Origin: Pelomonas saccharophila_A
GTDB taxonomy: Bacteria > Pseudomonadota > Gammaproteobacteria > Burkholderiales > Burkholderiaceae_C
Reading direction: 5' to 3'
NCBI RefSeq assembly: GCF_031458095.1
Contig: NZ_JAVDXU010000003.1
Span: forward strand, 62,001 to 126,000
DNA: 64,000 bases
How positions within the stretch are numbered: the first letter of the stretch is position 1; each line of letters starts with the position of its first letter. Below are positions 16,856-25,043 of the stretch, piece by piece. A model generated the notes under the pieces. That model was not told the DNA's origin. It ran no database searches and saw only the letters and a program-made list of their open reading frames with translations. Position numbers and translations under genes: made by a program.

Positions 16856-17065
16856 TCACTTGGGGTTGAAATGGGCGACGGTGTCCTGCCATTCGTCCTG
16901 GCCGCCGTCCTGGATCCTGGAGACGCTGAACACCTCCTCGAACCGCTTGGCCTGGGCCTCACGCCTGCGCCTGGCCCGCTCCTCGACCCGTTTGGCCTGG
17001 GTCACGAAACGCTTGGGCATCTTCGCCAGCAGCGCCGCGAAACCGACCGGCTTGCTGGGCTTCAC
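16856..17065 (-). CDS. Small basic protein of unknown function, GTG start
   Basis: A 69-residue protein with a strongly basic helical middle (residues about 18-42, many Arg, Lys, Glu), possibly a coiled coil or nucleic-acid-binding helix. The GTG start overlaps the stop of the preceding gene as GTGA, a coupling signal that decides the start. No known family. Confidence 0.5.
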   Translation of the reverse strand: MKPSKPVGFAALLAKMPKRFVTQAKRVEERARRRREAQAKRFEEVFSVSRIQDGGQDEWQDTVAHFNPK

Positions 17066-17250
17066 AGCACCGTCCTGCGCACATCGATCTCGGTGCCTTC
17101 CCAGGCCTCTTCGTCGGTCTTGGCTGCGGCGACGCACTGCCGCGCGGCTTCGGCCTCCCAGGCCCGCATCTGGGCGACGGTGATGCGCAGGATGTCGGCG
17201 CTCGCCCAGCGAACGTCGTCAGGGGGCGGGTTGATGGCTGGGGTTTGCAT
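17062..17250 (-). CDS. Small protein with C-terminal EIDVRRTVL, paralogue of the 9385 gene
   Basis: A 62-residue acidic protein ending GTEIDVRRTVL, the same tail as the protein at 9385-9585. AGGAG precedes the ATG by six bases. It is the first gene of the small-gene run and has the shared leader. The conserved tail in two otherwise different small proteins suggests a docking or processing signal; function unknown. Confidence 0.6.
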   Translation of the reverse strand: MQTPAINPPPDDVRWASADILRITVAQMRAWEAEAARQCVAAAKTDEEAWEGTEIDVRRTVL

Positions 17251-17373
17251 GACGGCTCCTGTATTGATGGAGCCAGTCTCGACGTCAGCCGCGCTGGAGA
17301 ACATCGCCCCGAGGTGGGGGTTGAAGGGGGTGCCCGCTGGCCTCCCCCTCTTCGCATCCCCCCAAAGGGGGAT
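17251..17373 (-). promoter_or_regulatory. Leader of the small-gene operon, matching the 9586-9708 leader
   Basis: On the minus strand, ATCCCCCTTTGGGGGGAT (17356-17373) is an 18-base inverted repeat, 106 bases before the ATG, exactly as at the 9585 gene. CGAGACTG follows at 17274-17281. Between them both leaders contain CACCCC-rich stretches. Shared control by one GC-box-binding regulator is the simplest reading. Confidence 0.55.
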
Positions 17374-17411
17374 TGCCTGTCGCGGCAACGCCGCCGGCCG
17401 CGAGCTCCAGG

Positions 17412-18668
17412 TTAGGCCGGCACTGCCGCAGCCGACCGGCGCGCCAGTCCCAGGCCGACCAGGCCTGCCGACGCCACGCCCATCAGCAAGGCCGCCGCGG
17501 AACCCGCGAACACGCCGCGCGGCATGCCGTGGTCGAGGATGGCGCCGAAGACGGGCGCGGCCAGCGCGAAGCCAATGTCCAGGCCCGAATAGACGGTGCC
17601 ATAGACGCGGCCCGTGGCCCCTGGCGGCGATGCGCGCTTGATGAGCATGTCGCGCGACGGACCGGCCAGGCCGGTACCGAAACCGGCCAGCGCCGCCACG
17701 ACGGCGGCCACCATGCCGGGCAGCCAGCCGGTGGCGGTCAGCAGCAGCAGCGCGGCGGCGAGCGCCAGCGCCAGCGCAATGGTGCGCTCCAGCCGCTCGG
17801 CCTTGGCCACCAGGAAGCCACCGCAGACCATGCCCGCGGCGCCCGCCAGCATGTAGCCGGTGACGACATAGGCTGTCAGCGCCAGCGGCAGGCCGTAAAT
17901 CTGGTGCAGGGCCGGGCTGGCAAAGCTCTGGATGGCCGACAGGGCCGCCGTGCTCCAGAAGAAGAAGGAGAAGCACAGCCAGACCGAGGGCAGCTTCAGG
18001 AAGGCCATGGGATGTTCGGCCTTGGCGCCGGCCACCGGCTTGGCGTGGCCCCAGGAACCCTGGCGGTCATCGATGGCAGCGCGCTGCCAGAACAGCAGGC
18101 CCATCACCGTCAGTGCCACCAGGGCCGTGCCGACATAGGCGAAGCGCCAGTTGCCGGTCGCCTCGGCAATGCCGATGGAGAACACCGGCGCAAAGGCCCA
18201 GCCCAGGTTGCCGCTGATGCCATGGACCGAGAAGGCATGGCCCAGGCGGGGCTGGGAGACGCGCTTGTTCAGGATGGTGAAGTCGGCCGGGTGGAAGGGC
18301 GCGTTGCCCACACCTGCCAGCGCCGCCGCCAGCATCAGGCCGCCAAAGCCCTGGGCCAGGCCGGCCGCCACCGAGGCCAGGAAGAAGCTCGCCATGGCCG
18401 CGAACAGCACCGGCCGGGCGCCGACGCGGTCGACGATGAAGCCCGACAAGGCTTGGCCGGCGCCGGAGATGACAAAGAAGGTCGTCACCAGCAGGCCCAG
18501 TTCCGAATAGCTCAAGCCAAAGGCCTGGATGAAGGCCGGAAACAGCGGCGGCAGCAGCATGTGGAAGAAATGCGAGGTGCCGTGGGCGACGCCGATGGTG
18601 GAGATCGTCGTGACGTCGCGCCGGCGCTGCTGCACAGCGTCGATGGAGGAGGCAATGGCGGTACTCAT
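17412..18668 (-). CDS. MFS transporter
   Basis: A 418-residue major facilitator protein with about twelve hydrophobic segments and a middle cytoplasmic loop near residues 200-215. The N-terminal GVAHGTSHFFHMLLPPLFPAF and the loop DRVGARP after the second helix resemble the Fsr-like drug-efflux branch. It is divergent from an AraC-type regulator 69 bases away, which probably controls it. Substrate unknown. Confidence 0.88.
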   Translation of the reverse strand: MSTAIASSIDAVQQRRRDVTTISTIGVAHGTSHFFHMLLPPLFPAFIQAFGLSYSELGLLVTTFFVISGAGQALSGFIVDRVGARPVLFAAMASFFLASVAAGLAQGFGGLMLAAALAGVGNAPFHPADFTILNKRVSQPRLGHAFSVHGISGNLGWAFAPVFSIGIAEATGNWRFAYVGTALVALTVMGLLFWQRAAIDDRQGSWGHAKPVAGAKAEHPMAFLKLPSVWLCFSFFFWSTAALSAIQSFASPALHQIYGLPLALTAYVVTGYMLAGAAGMVCGGFLVAKAERLERTIALALALAAALLLLTATGWLPGMVAAVVAALAGFGTGLAGPSRDMLIKRASPPGATGRVYGTVYSGLDIGFALAAPVFGAILDHGMPRGVFAGSAAALLMGVASAGLVGLGLARRSAAAVPA

Positions 18669-18737
18669 GCCCTCACTCTAGGCAGGCCACGGTCGGCCTG
18701 GTTACGATGGTTCGTCAAGTTCTGTCGAAATCCAGCC

Positions 18738-19547
18738 ATGACCAGCCGCCGCAGTTTCCCCGCCTTCTCGCCCGAGCTCTTCGCCCCGACGGCCGGCCGT
18801 CCGCTGCGCGCCAAGTCGCGGCTGCTGGAGCATCTGGCCGACATCCAGCCGCATCGCCATGACTGGGCCCAGCTGGTCTTCTCGATGACGGGGGCGGTGC
18901 GGGTCAACACCGAGGCGTCCACCTATATCGTGCCGCCGTCGCGGGCCGTCTGGATCCCGCCCGGCATCGTCCATGCCGTGACAGCCATCGAGCAGGCCGA
19001 GTTGCACACCCTCTACCTGGGCCCCGAGCTGCTGACCGGCGAGGCCTGGAGCGTGGGGCGGGTGCTGGAGGTGTCGCCGCTGCTGCGCGAACTGGTCCTG
19101 GCCCTGCCCGCCGTGCCCGATCCGCTGCCGCCGGAAAGCCCGCAGGACACCGAACGCCGCCGCGGCATGGAGCAGCTCGTGCTGATCGAGCTGCAGCGCG
19201 CCCGCCCGCTGGCGCTGGGCGTGGCCCTGCCCCAGGACGTGCGGCTGCGCAGGCTCTGCGAGGCCATGCTGCGCGAGCCGGGCCGCCACGCCGGCCTGGA
19301 GGAATGGGCCGTCGAGGCCGGCGCCAGCCCGCGCACGCTGAGCCGGTTGTTCCGCGAGCAGCTGGGCACGAGCTTTGCGCAATGGCGCTCACAGCTGCTG
19401 CTGGCCCACGCGCTGACCCTGGCCGCGCGCGGCCGGCCCATGAGCCATATCGCCGCCGAACTGGGCTATGCCAGCGCCAGCGCCTTCACGGCCATGGTGA
19501 CGCGCACGGTGGGCATGCCACCGAGCCGCTTCTTTGCCGCGGCTTGA
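18738..19547 (+). CDS. AraC-family transcriptional regulator with cupin sensor domain
   Basis: A 269-residue regulator. The N-terminal cupin-like part contains PHRHDWAQLVFSMTGAVRV and VWIPPGIVHAV; the C-terminal double helix-turn-helix has LSRLFREQLGTSFAQWR and IAAELGYASASAFTAMVTRTVGMPPSRF. ATG 18738 gives a normal family length; the in-frame ORF runs far upstream over the antisense of the transporter gene and is spurious there. Divergent placement makes the MFS gene its likely target. Confidence 0.9.
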   Translation: MTSRRSFPAFSPELFAPTAGRPLRAKSRLLEHLADIQPHRHDWAQLVFSMTGAVRVNTEASTYIVPPSRAVWIPPGIVHAVTAIEQAELHTLYLGPELLTGEAWSVGRVLEVSPLLRELVLALPAVPDPLPPESPQDTERRRGMEQLVLIELQRARPLALGVALPQDVRLRRLCEAMLREPGRHAGLEEWAVEAGASPRTLSRLFREQLGTSFAQWRSQLLLAHALTLAARGRPMSHIAAELGYASASAFTAMVTRTVGMPPSRFFAAA

Positions 19548-19566
19548 AGGGCCGGACAATCCGCTC

Positions 19567-20616
19567 ATGCCCGACTTCAGCGACACCCAGCCGCCCATGC
19601 TGCCGGCCGAGCCCGAACCTGAATCCGGCGGCGAAGCTTCGACACACTGGTTCGTGAAGCTGCTGGCCAGCCTGCCCATCGTGCTGGCGGGCTCCTTCTA
19701 TGGCGTGGTGGCGCACAAGTTCTTCAGCAGCTTGCTCGGCAACGAGGCCACCGGGAACAGCGGGCTGATGCTGTGGTCCTTCCTGTTCGGCGTGCCGATC
19801 GCACTGGGCATGCTGGTCGGCTTCCTGGCGCTGCGCCGCAGGCGCGCCGGTCTGGCGGGTGCCGGCGCACTGTCGCTGTTGTCGACCGCCCTCTTCGTCT
19901 TCGCGGGTGGCGCCCTGCTGCGCGAGGGCAGCATCTGCATCATCATGGCCCTGCCCCTGCTGCTCATCCTCGCGGGGCTGGGCGCGCTGATCGGCGCCAT
20001 CGCCTCCTCGTTCAGCAAGGACCAGGGCCCCAAGCTGCTGTCCGTCGCGCTGCTGCTGCCCTTGGCCCTGGGCTCGATCGAGGCGGGCATGGACGAGCCG
20101 ACCAGCCGCCAGCACATCGTGCGCAGCGTGCTGATCCAGGCGCCGGCCGAGGTCATCTGGCAGCACATCAACTTCCCGCTCGACATCGATCCGGCCGAGC
20201 TGAAGGACGGTATCGCCTACCGCATGGGCGTGCCCTTCCCCGTCGAGGCGCGCACGCTGCAAGGCCGCATCGGCGGCCAGCGGGCCCTGGTCTGGCAGCG
20301 CGGCGTGCGTTTCAACGAGGTCATCACCGACTGGCAGCCGAGCCGCTACATCGCCTGGCGCTACGACTTCGCGCCCGACTCCTTCCCACCCGGTTCGCTG
20401 GACGACCATGTCGTCATCGGCGGCCGCTATTTCGGCCTCGATGACACCGCCTATGCGCTGACGCCCGAGGCCGGCGGCACGCGGCTGACCATCACCGTCA
20501 ACACCCATGTCTCCACCCACTTCAACTGGTACGCCGGCTGGTGGGCGAACTGGCTGGTGGCCGACACGGCACAAGCCATCCTGAAGTTCTACCAGCAGCG
20601 CGCCGAGCGCGGCTAG
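19567..20616 (+). CDS. Membrane protein with C-terminal SRPBCC (polyketide cyclase-like) domain
   Basis: A 349-residue protein. Four hydrophobic segments lie between about residues 35 and 180, followed by a soluble domain with the START/SRPBCC pattern: VLIQAPAEVIWQHI, VITDWQPSRYIAW and GTRLTITVNTHV. SRPBCC domains bind hydrophobic ligands in a deep pocket. The membrane fusion suggests a lipid or hydrophobic compound is handled at the inner membrane. Start chosen at MPDFSDTQ, 19 bases after the AraC gene. Confidence 0.65.
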   Translation: MPDFSDTQPPMLPAEPEPESGGEASTHWFVKLLASLPIVLAGSFYGVVAHKFFSSLLGNEATGNSGLMLWSFLFGVPIALGMLVGFLALRRRRAGLAGAGALSLLSTALFVFAGGALLREGSICIIMALPLLLILAGLGALIGAIASSFSKDQGPKLLSVALLLPLALGSIEAGMDEPTSRQHIVRSVLIQAPAEVIWQHINFPLDIDPAELKDGIAYRMGVPFPVEARTLQGRIGGQRALVWQRGVRFNEVITDWQPSRYIAWRYDFAPDSFPPGSLDDHVVIGGRYFGLDDTAYALTPEAGGTRLTITVNTHVSTHFNWYAGWWANWLVADTAQAILKFYQQRAERG

Positions 20617-20716
20617 TGCCGCGGCGCCAGAAATTTTTTCGCGACCGCGAATCCTTTTCGCCCGCTGGCGCCTCTTAGTGGCCGAGGGTCGTCCTCGAAC
20701 CATTTGGAGTTGCACC

Positions 20717-20914
20717 ATGTTCTATGTGAAGAATGTTCCGCCCGGCGAGCGCATCGTGCGCGTGGTGGCCGGCGTCGCGGGCGCCGGACTGGGCCTGGCC
20801 CTGCTCGGCGGCACGGCCGGCTGGCTGGTGGCGGCCAGCGCGGCAGGCCTGGTGGCGTCGGGCCTGTTCGGCTTCTGCCCGGCCTGCGCCCTGGTCGGAC
20901 GCAGGCTCAAATAG
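20717..20914 (+). CDS. DUF2892 (YgaP-like) small inner-membrane protein
   Basis: A 65-residue protein beginning MFYVKNVPPGERIVRVVAG, the standard opening of the DUF2892 family, with two membrane helices and a CPAC motif near the end. E. coli YgaP carries this domain after a rhodanese. The CPAC pair could bind sulfur or metal. It is followed after four bases by the sigma factor gene, so the two are probably co-transcribed. Confidence 0.85.
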   Translation: MFYVKNVPPGERIVRVVAGVAGAGLGLALLGGTAGWLVAASAAGLVASGLFGFCPACALVGRRLK

Positions 20915-20918
20915 CGAC

Positions 20919-21452
20919 ATGGCCCTGGCCACCCAACACCTGCCCCTGCTCGCCGCCGCCCACGGCGGCGATCCGCGCGCACTGGAGCAGCTGCTCAGGC
21001 TCACCCGGCCCGACATCCGCCGCTATGCCCAGCAGCACTGCCTGCTCAGCGACGTGGACGACGCCGTGCAGGAGGCCCTGCTCATCGTCAGCCGCAAGCT
21101 GCCGCAGCTGCGCGTGCTGGCGGCCTTCTCGGGCTGGGCCATCCGCCTGGTGCAGCGCGAATGCCGCCGCCTCGGGCGGCTCGCCTTGCGCTACGACCCT
21201 TACCACGAAGAGAAGCTCGAGCAGTGGCTGGTCGTGCATGACGAAGCCGGCCTGAGATGGGAGCTGGCGGCGGCGCTGGAGTCGCTGCCGGCGCACTACC
21301 GCGAGGTCATGCTGCTGCGCGACGTGGAGGAGCTGACCATCGAGGAGATCGCCGGCCGCACCGGGCTGACGCGGCCCAACGTGAAGAGCCGGCTGCATCG
21401 CGCCCGGGCGCTGGCGCGGGAATACCTGCTCGGCGGGCGACCCGGCGGCTGA
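20919..21452 (+). CDS. RNA polymerase sigma factor (ECF/sigma-70 family)
   Basis: A 177-residue sigma factor with region 2 (DVDDAVQEALLIVSRKLPQL, about residues 45-70) and region 4 (LPAHYREVMLLRDVEELTIEEIAGRTGLTRPNVKSRLHRAR, written here only as a span near residues 120-165). No anti-sigma gene is adjacent; the DUF2892 membrane protein upstream is the only membrane neighbour. The secreted repeat-protein genes downstream are candidate targets, but no shared promoter motif was established. Confidence 0.88.
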   Translation: MALATQHLPLLAAAHGGDPRALEQLLRLTRPDIRRYAQQHCLLSDVDDAVQEALLIVSRKLPQLRVLAAFSGWAIRLVQRECRRLGRLALRYDPYHEEKLEQWLVVHDEAGLRWELAAALESLPAHYREVMLLRDVEELTIEEIAGRTGLTRPNVKSRLHRARALAREYLLGGRPGG

Positions 21453-21535
21453 CAGGCGGATGTCCTGCCGTCCGACCGGGCGCCGGCGTGGCGGGTGAAA
21501 GCATGGTGGCCTCCACAACTTCGGAGACAGCCACC

Positions 21536-22213
21536 ATGAATCGACGCCACTATGTCCTGGGCGCGGCGACGCTGCTCACCGCCGTGTCGGTGCCGGCGCT
21601 GGCCCAGCGCGGCGATGACGACGGCGAGTTCGTCATCCTGCACGCCCGCTATGGCACGGACCGCAACCATGTCGACGTGACCGACCGCCTGCGCGAGATG
21701 GCCCGCCGCGATCGTCGCGTGCGCCTGACCAACGATCTCTTCGGCGTGGACCCCGACCCGGGCCGCGACAAATACCTGCGCATCTATGCCCGCGACCGTG
21801 ACGGCCGCGAGCGCCGCTTCGACTACCCCGAACGCGCCTGGATCGACGGCGGTCAGTTCGTCGCCTGGAGCGGCGGCCGTTGGGGTGACCAGAACTACAA
21901 CGGCGGCTGGGCCGGCAACCCCTATCGCGACGGACGTGACGACGGCGCCTACACCATCCTCTACGCCAACTACGGCAATCCCGGCCGCGAGGTGGACGTG
22001 ACGGCGCGGCTGCGTGAGCTGGCGCGCCGTGACGAGCGCTTCCGCATGGGCAACGACACCTTCGGCGTCGACCCGGACCCGGGCCGTGACAAGCGGCTGA
22101 TCATCATCGCGCGCGGCCCAGGCGGGCGCGAGCGCAGTTTCGAGTACCCCGAGGGCAGCACGGTCGACGGCGCGCAGTTCGTCGGCTGGCGACGCGGCAA
22201 CTGGGGCCGTTGA
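21536..22213 (+). CDS. Secreted protein with two tandem DUF3395-like repeats
   Basis: A 225-residue exported protein (signal peptide to about residue 22, ending PALAQ). It has two repeats of about 80 residues, each with the pattern VDVTxRLRE, ND-FGVDPDPGRDK and a closing DGxQFVxW, joined by a Gly/Asn/Tyr-rich linker (NYNGGWAGN). The fold resembles the C-terminal domain of DnaJ-like C11 proteins (DUF3395). GGAGACAG precedes the start. It is tandem with a three-repeat paralogue downstream. Confidence 0.75.
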   Translation: MNRRHYVLGAATLLTAVSVPALAQRGDDDGEFVILHARYGTDRNHVDVTDRLREMARRDRRVRLTNDLFGVDPDPGRDKYLRIYARDRDGRERRFDYPERAWIDGGQFVAWSGGRWGDQNYNGGWAGNPYRDGRDDGAYTILYANYGNPGREVDVTARLRELARRDERFRMGNDTFGVDPDPGRDKRLIIIARGPGGRERSFEYPEGSTVDGAQFVGWRRGNWGR

Positions 22214-22335
22214 CTGGAGGGCGCGTGACCTCCGGGTTACGCGCCCTTACAACGCGCCGTCCGCCCACGGCGATCGCCGGGCGTTGACTTCATGCCGTGC
22301 GACGATGCCCGGCCTGGAACAACGAGGAGATCGCC

Positions 22336-23301
22336 ATGAGACGACGCCAACTGACCTTGGGCCTGGGCGCGGCCCTGGCCACCGCCGCCACCCTGCCCGC
22401 CTGGGGTGACGAGGATGACGGCGAGTTCGTCATCCTGCACGCCCGCTATGGCACCGAGCACTCCCACGTGGACGTGACCGGTCGCCTGCGCGAGCTGGCC
22501 CGCCAGGACCGGCGTTTCAGGCTGACCAACGATCTCTTCGGCGTCGACCCCGAGCCGGGCCGCACCAAGACGCTGCGCATCTTCACCCGCGACCGCCGGG
22601 GTCAGGAGCGCATCTTCGACTTCCGCGAGCGCGACTGGGTGGACGGCGCCCAGTTCGTTGGCTGGGGCCGCGGCAACTGGGGCGAGTCCAACTGGTCGGG
22701 CGGCTGGCAGGGTGGCGGCAACAGCAACGGCTGGGGCGGTGATCGCCACGACGACGGCCAGTTCACCATCCTCTACGCCACCTACGGCGCCAGCGGCCGC
22801 GACGTGGACGTGACCGACCGCCTGCGCGAACTGGCGCGGCGCGACCAGCGCATGCGCCTGACCAACGACCTCTTCGGCGTCGACCCCTATCCGGGCCAGA
22901 CCAAGATCCTGCGCATCTTTGCGCGCGACCGCAGTGGCCAGGAGCGCGTCTTCGAGTACAGCGAGTACGGCACCATCGACGGCAACCAGTTCGTCGGCTG
23001 GGGCCGTGGCGACTGGGGCCGTGGCCGAGGTGGCCCCGAGCGCAATCCGGGCCGGCCGGGCAGCGGCCGCCTCGTCATCGAGAGCGCCGGCTACGGCGCC
23101 GACGGCCGCTGGACCGACGTGACCCAGGCCCTGCGCGCCCAGGTGCGCGGCGACCGCTTCGAGACCGAGGTGCGCAACGAGCTGTTCGGCTTCGACCCCG
23201 CGCCGGGCCGCCGCAAGCTGCTCAGCGTCACCTACCGCATCGGCTACGAGCCGGCCAACACGGTGCGCGTCAGAGAGGGCGACACCCTGCGCCTGCCCTA
23301 G
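22336..23301 (+). CDS. Secreted protein with three tandem DUF3395-like repeats
   Basis: A 321-residue paralogue of the preceding protein: signal peptide (MRRRQLTLGLGAALATAATLPAWG), then repeats at about residues 28-120, 138-235 and 247-321. The third ends VREGDTLRLP and is the most divergent, closest to the stand-alone DUF3395 form. Linkers are rich in Gly, Asn, Trp and Arg. GAGGAGATC precedes ATG 22336. Its TAG stop shares the tetranucleotide CTAG with the stop of convergent nadB. Confidence 0.75.
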   Translation: MRRRQLTLGLGAALATAATLPAWGDEDDGEFVILHARYGTEHSHVDVTGRLRELARQDRRFRLTNDLFGVDPEPGRTKTLRIFTRDRRGQERIFDFRERDWVDGAQFVGWGRGNWGESNWSGGWQGGGNSNGWGGDRHDDGQFTILYATYGASGRDVDVTDRLRELARRDQRMRLTNDLFGVDPYPGQTKILRIFARDRSGQERVFEYSEYGTIDGNQFVGWGRGDWGRGRGGPERNPGRPGSGRLVIESAGYGADGRWTDVTQALRAQVRGDRFETEVRNELFGFDPAPGRRKLLSVTYRIGYEPANTVRVREGDTLRLP

Positions 23302-24908
23302 CGCCTTCTGCGCTTGCTGATCAGCACCGTCGGGAAGCTCACCGGCAGCGTCTGCGGATAGTCGCGGCTGAAGTGCAGGCCGCGGCTCTCGTGGCGCATC
23401 AGCGCCGAGCGCACGATGAGCTCGGCGCACTCGACGAGATTGCGCAGCTCCAGCAGGTCGCGGGTGACGCGAAAGCTGCCGTAGTAGTCGTCGATCTCGC
23501 CGCGCAGCAGCTTGATGCGGTGCAGGGCGCGCTCCAGGCGCTTGGTGGTGCGCACGATGCCGACGTAGTTCCACATCAACAGGCGCAGCTCGTCCCAGTT
23601 GTGGGCGATGACGACCTGCTCGTCGGCGTTCTCGACCTGGCTCTCGTCCCAGGCCGGAATCGGGGCCGAGTCCTGCGGGGCCTGGGCGAGGATGTCGGCC
23701 GCGCAGGTCTGACCCAGCACCACGCACTCCAGCAGCGAGTTGCTGGCCAGACGGTTGGCGCCATGCAGGCCGGTATAGCCGGTCTCGCCGACGGCATAAA
23801 GGCCCGGCAGGTCGCAGCGGCCGAGCAGGTCGGTCACCGCGCCGCCGCAGGTGAAATGCACGGCCGGCACGACGGGGATGGGCTGCTTCGCGATGTCGAT
23901 GCCGAGCTTGAGGCAGCGCGCGTGGATGGTCGGGAAATGCTCGATGAGGAAGGCCTCGCCCAGGTGGGTGGCGTCCAGCCACACATGGTCCAGGCCGTGC
24001 TTCTTCATCTCGAAGTCGATGGCGCGGGCGACGATGTCGCGCGGGGCCAGCTCCATGCGCTCGTCATGGGCGGCCATGAAGCGGGTGCCTCCCAGATGTT
24101 CAGGCAACTTCAGGTAGGCGCCCTCGCCGCGCAGCGCCTCCGTGATCAGGAAGCTGCGCTCCTGCGGGTGGTAGAGGCAGGTCGGGTGGAACTGGATGAA
24201 CTCCATGTTGGCCACGCGGCAGCCGGCCCGCCAGGCCATGGCGATGCCGTCGCCGGTGGAGGTGTCGGGGTTGGTCGTGTAGCGGTAGACCTTGCCGGCC
24301 CCCCCCGTGGCCAGCACGACGGCGCGGGCCGGCAGCGTCTCGACGCGCTGGGCGTCAATGTCCAGCGCATAGGCACCGTAGACGCGCGGCACCTCGTCGC
24401 GCTGCAAATGGCGCGACGTGATCAGATCCAGCGCCATCCAGCGCTCGCGCAGCGTGATGTTGGGATGCTTGCGCGCCACGGCCAGCAACTGGTCGTGGAT
24501 GGCCTTGCCGGTGGCGTCGGCGGCGTGGGCGATGCGGCGCACCGCATGGCCGCCCTCGCGCGTCAGGTGCAGGCCCATGGGGCCGGTGTCGTCGGTCGTG
24601 AAGGGCACGCCCTGCTCCACCAACCAGCCCACCGCCGCGGCGCTGCGCTCGGCGATGAAGCGGGCCGTGGCCTCGTCGACGAGGCCGGCACCGGCGTCCT
24701 GGGTGTCGCGCACATGGCTTTCGATGGAGTCGTCGCTGCCCAGCACACCGACGATGCCGCCCTGGGCCCAGGCGGTGGCCGCCTCGGTGAGCTCGCGCTT
24801 GGCGAGGATGACGACGGGCACGCTATCGGCCAGGTGCAGGGCCACGGTGAGGCCGGCCAGGCCGGCGCCAATGATGACGACGGGGGCGTCTTGGGGGGCA
24901 GCAGTCAT
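23298..24908 (-). CDS. nadB: L-aspartate oxidase
   Basis: A 536-residue flavoenzyme that oxidises aspartate to iminoaspartate, the first step of de novo NAD synthesis. It has the FAD-binding GAGLAGLTVALHL, the FAD-contacting TAWAQGGI segment, the active-site region EFIQFHPTCLY and the GLYAVGETGYTGLHGANRLASNSLLE signature. Partner NadA is encoded about 12 kb away at 37195. Convergent with the repeat-protein gene. Confidence 0.96.
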   Translation of the reverse strand: MTAAPQDAPVVIIGAGLAGLTVALHLADSVPVVILAKRELTEAATAWAQGGIVGVLGSDDSIESHVRDTQDAGAGLVDEATARFIAERSAAAVGWLVEQGVPFTTDDTGPMGLHLTREGGHAVRRIAHAADATGKAIHDQLLAVARKHPNITLRERWMALDLITSRHLQRDEVPRVYGAYALDIDAQRVETLPARAVVLATGGAGKVYRYTTNPDTSTGDGIAMAWRAGCRVANMEFIQFHPTCLYHPQERSFLITEALRGEGAYLKLPEHLGGTRFMAAHDERMELAPRDIVARAIDFEMKKHGLDHVWLDATHLGEAFLIEHFPTIHARCLKLGIDIAKQPIPVVPAVHFTCGGAVTDLLGRCDLPGLYAVGETGYTGLHGANRLASNSLLECVVLGQTCAADILAQAPQDSAPIPAWDESQVENADEQVVIAHNWDELRLLMWNYVGIVRTTKRLERALHRIKLLRGEIDDYYGSFRVTRDLLELRNLVECAELIVRSALMRHESRGLHFSRDYPQTLPVSFPTVLISKRRRR

Positions 24909-25043
24909 GAGCCGGCATTGTCCTGCAGGGGCGCTGTCCTGGCGCGGGGGTGAGGATTGCCAAGGCGCGCAGCCTGGCTACGCGCGCCCCGCCCTTATGC
25001 TGGTCGGGTGAGCGCTGTCGGCGGTGCAGCGCTGAGGGAGACC

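Noticed and set aside
18669..18737. TTCGTC...GTCGAA inverted repeat between the MFS and AraC genes as operator
   Set aside because: Arms are short and imperfect, and AraC proteins usually bind direct repeats; chance occurrence is likely in GC-rich DNA.
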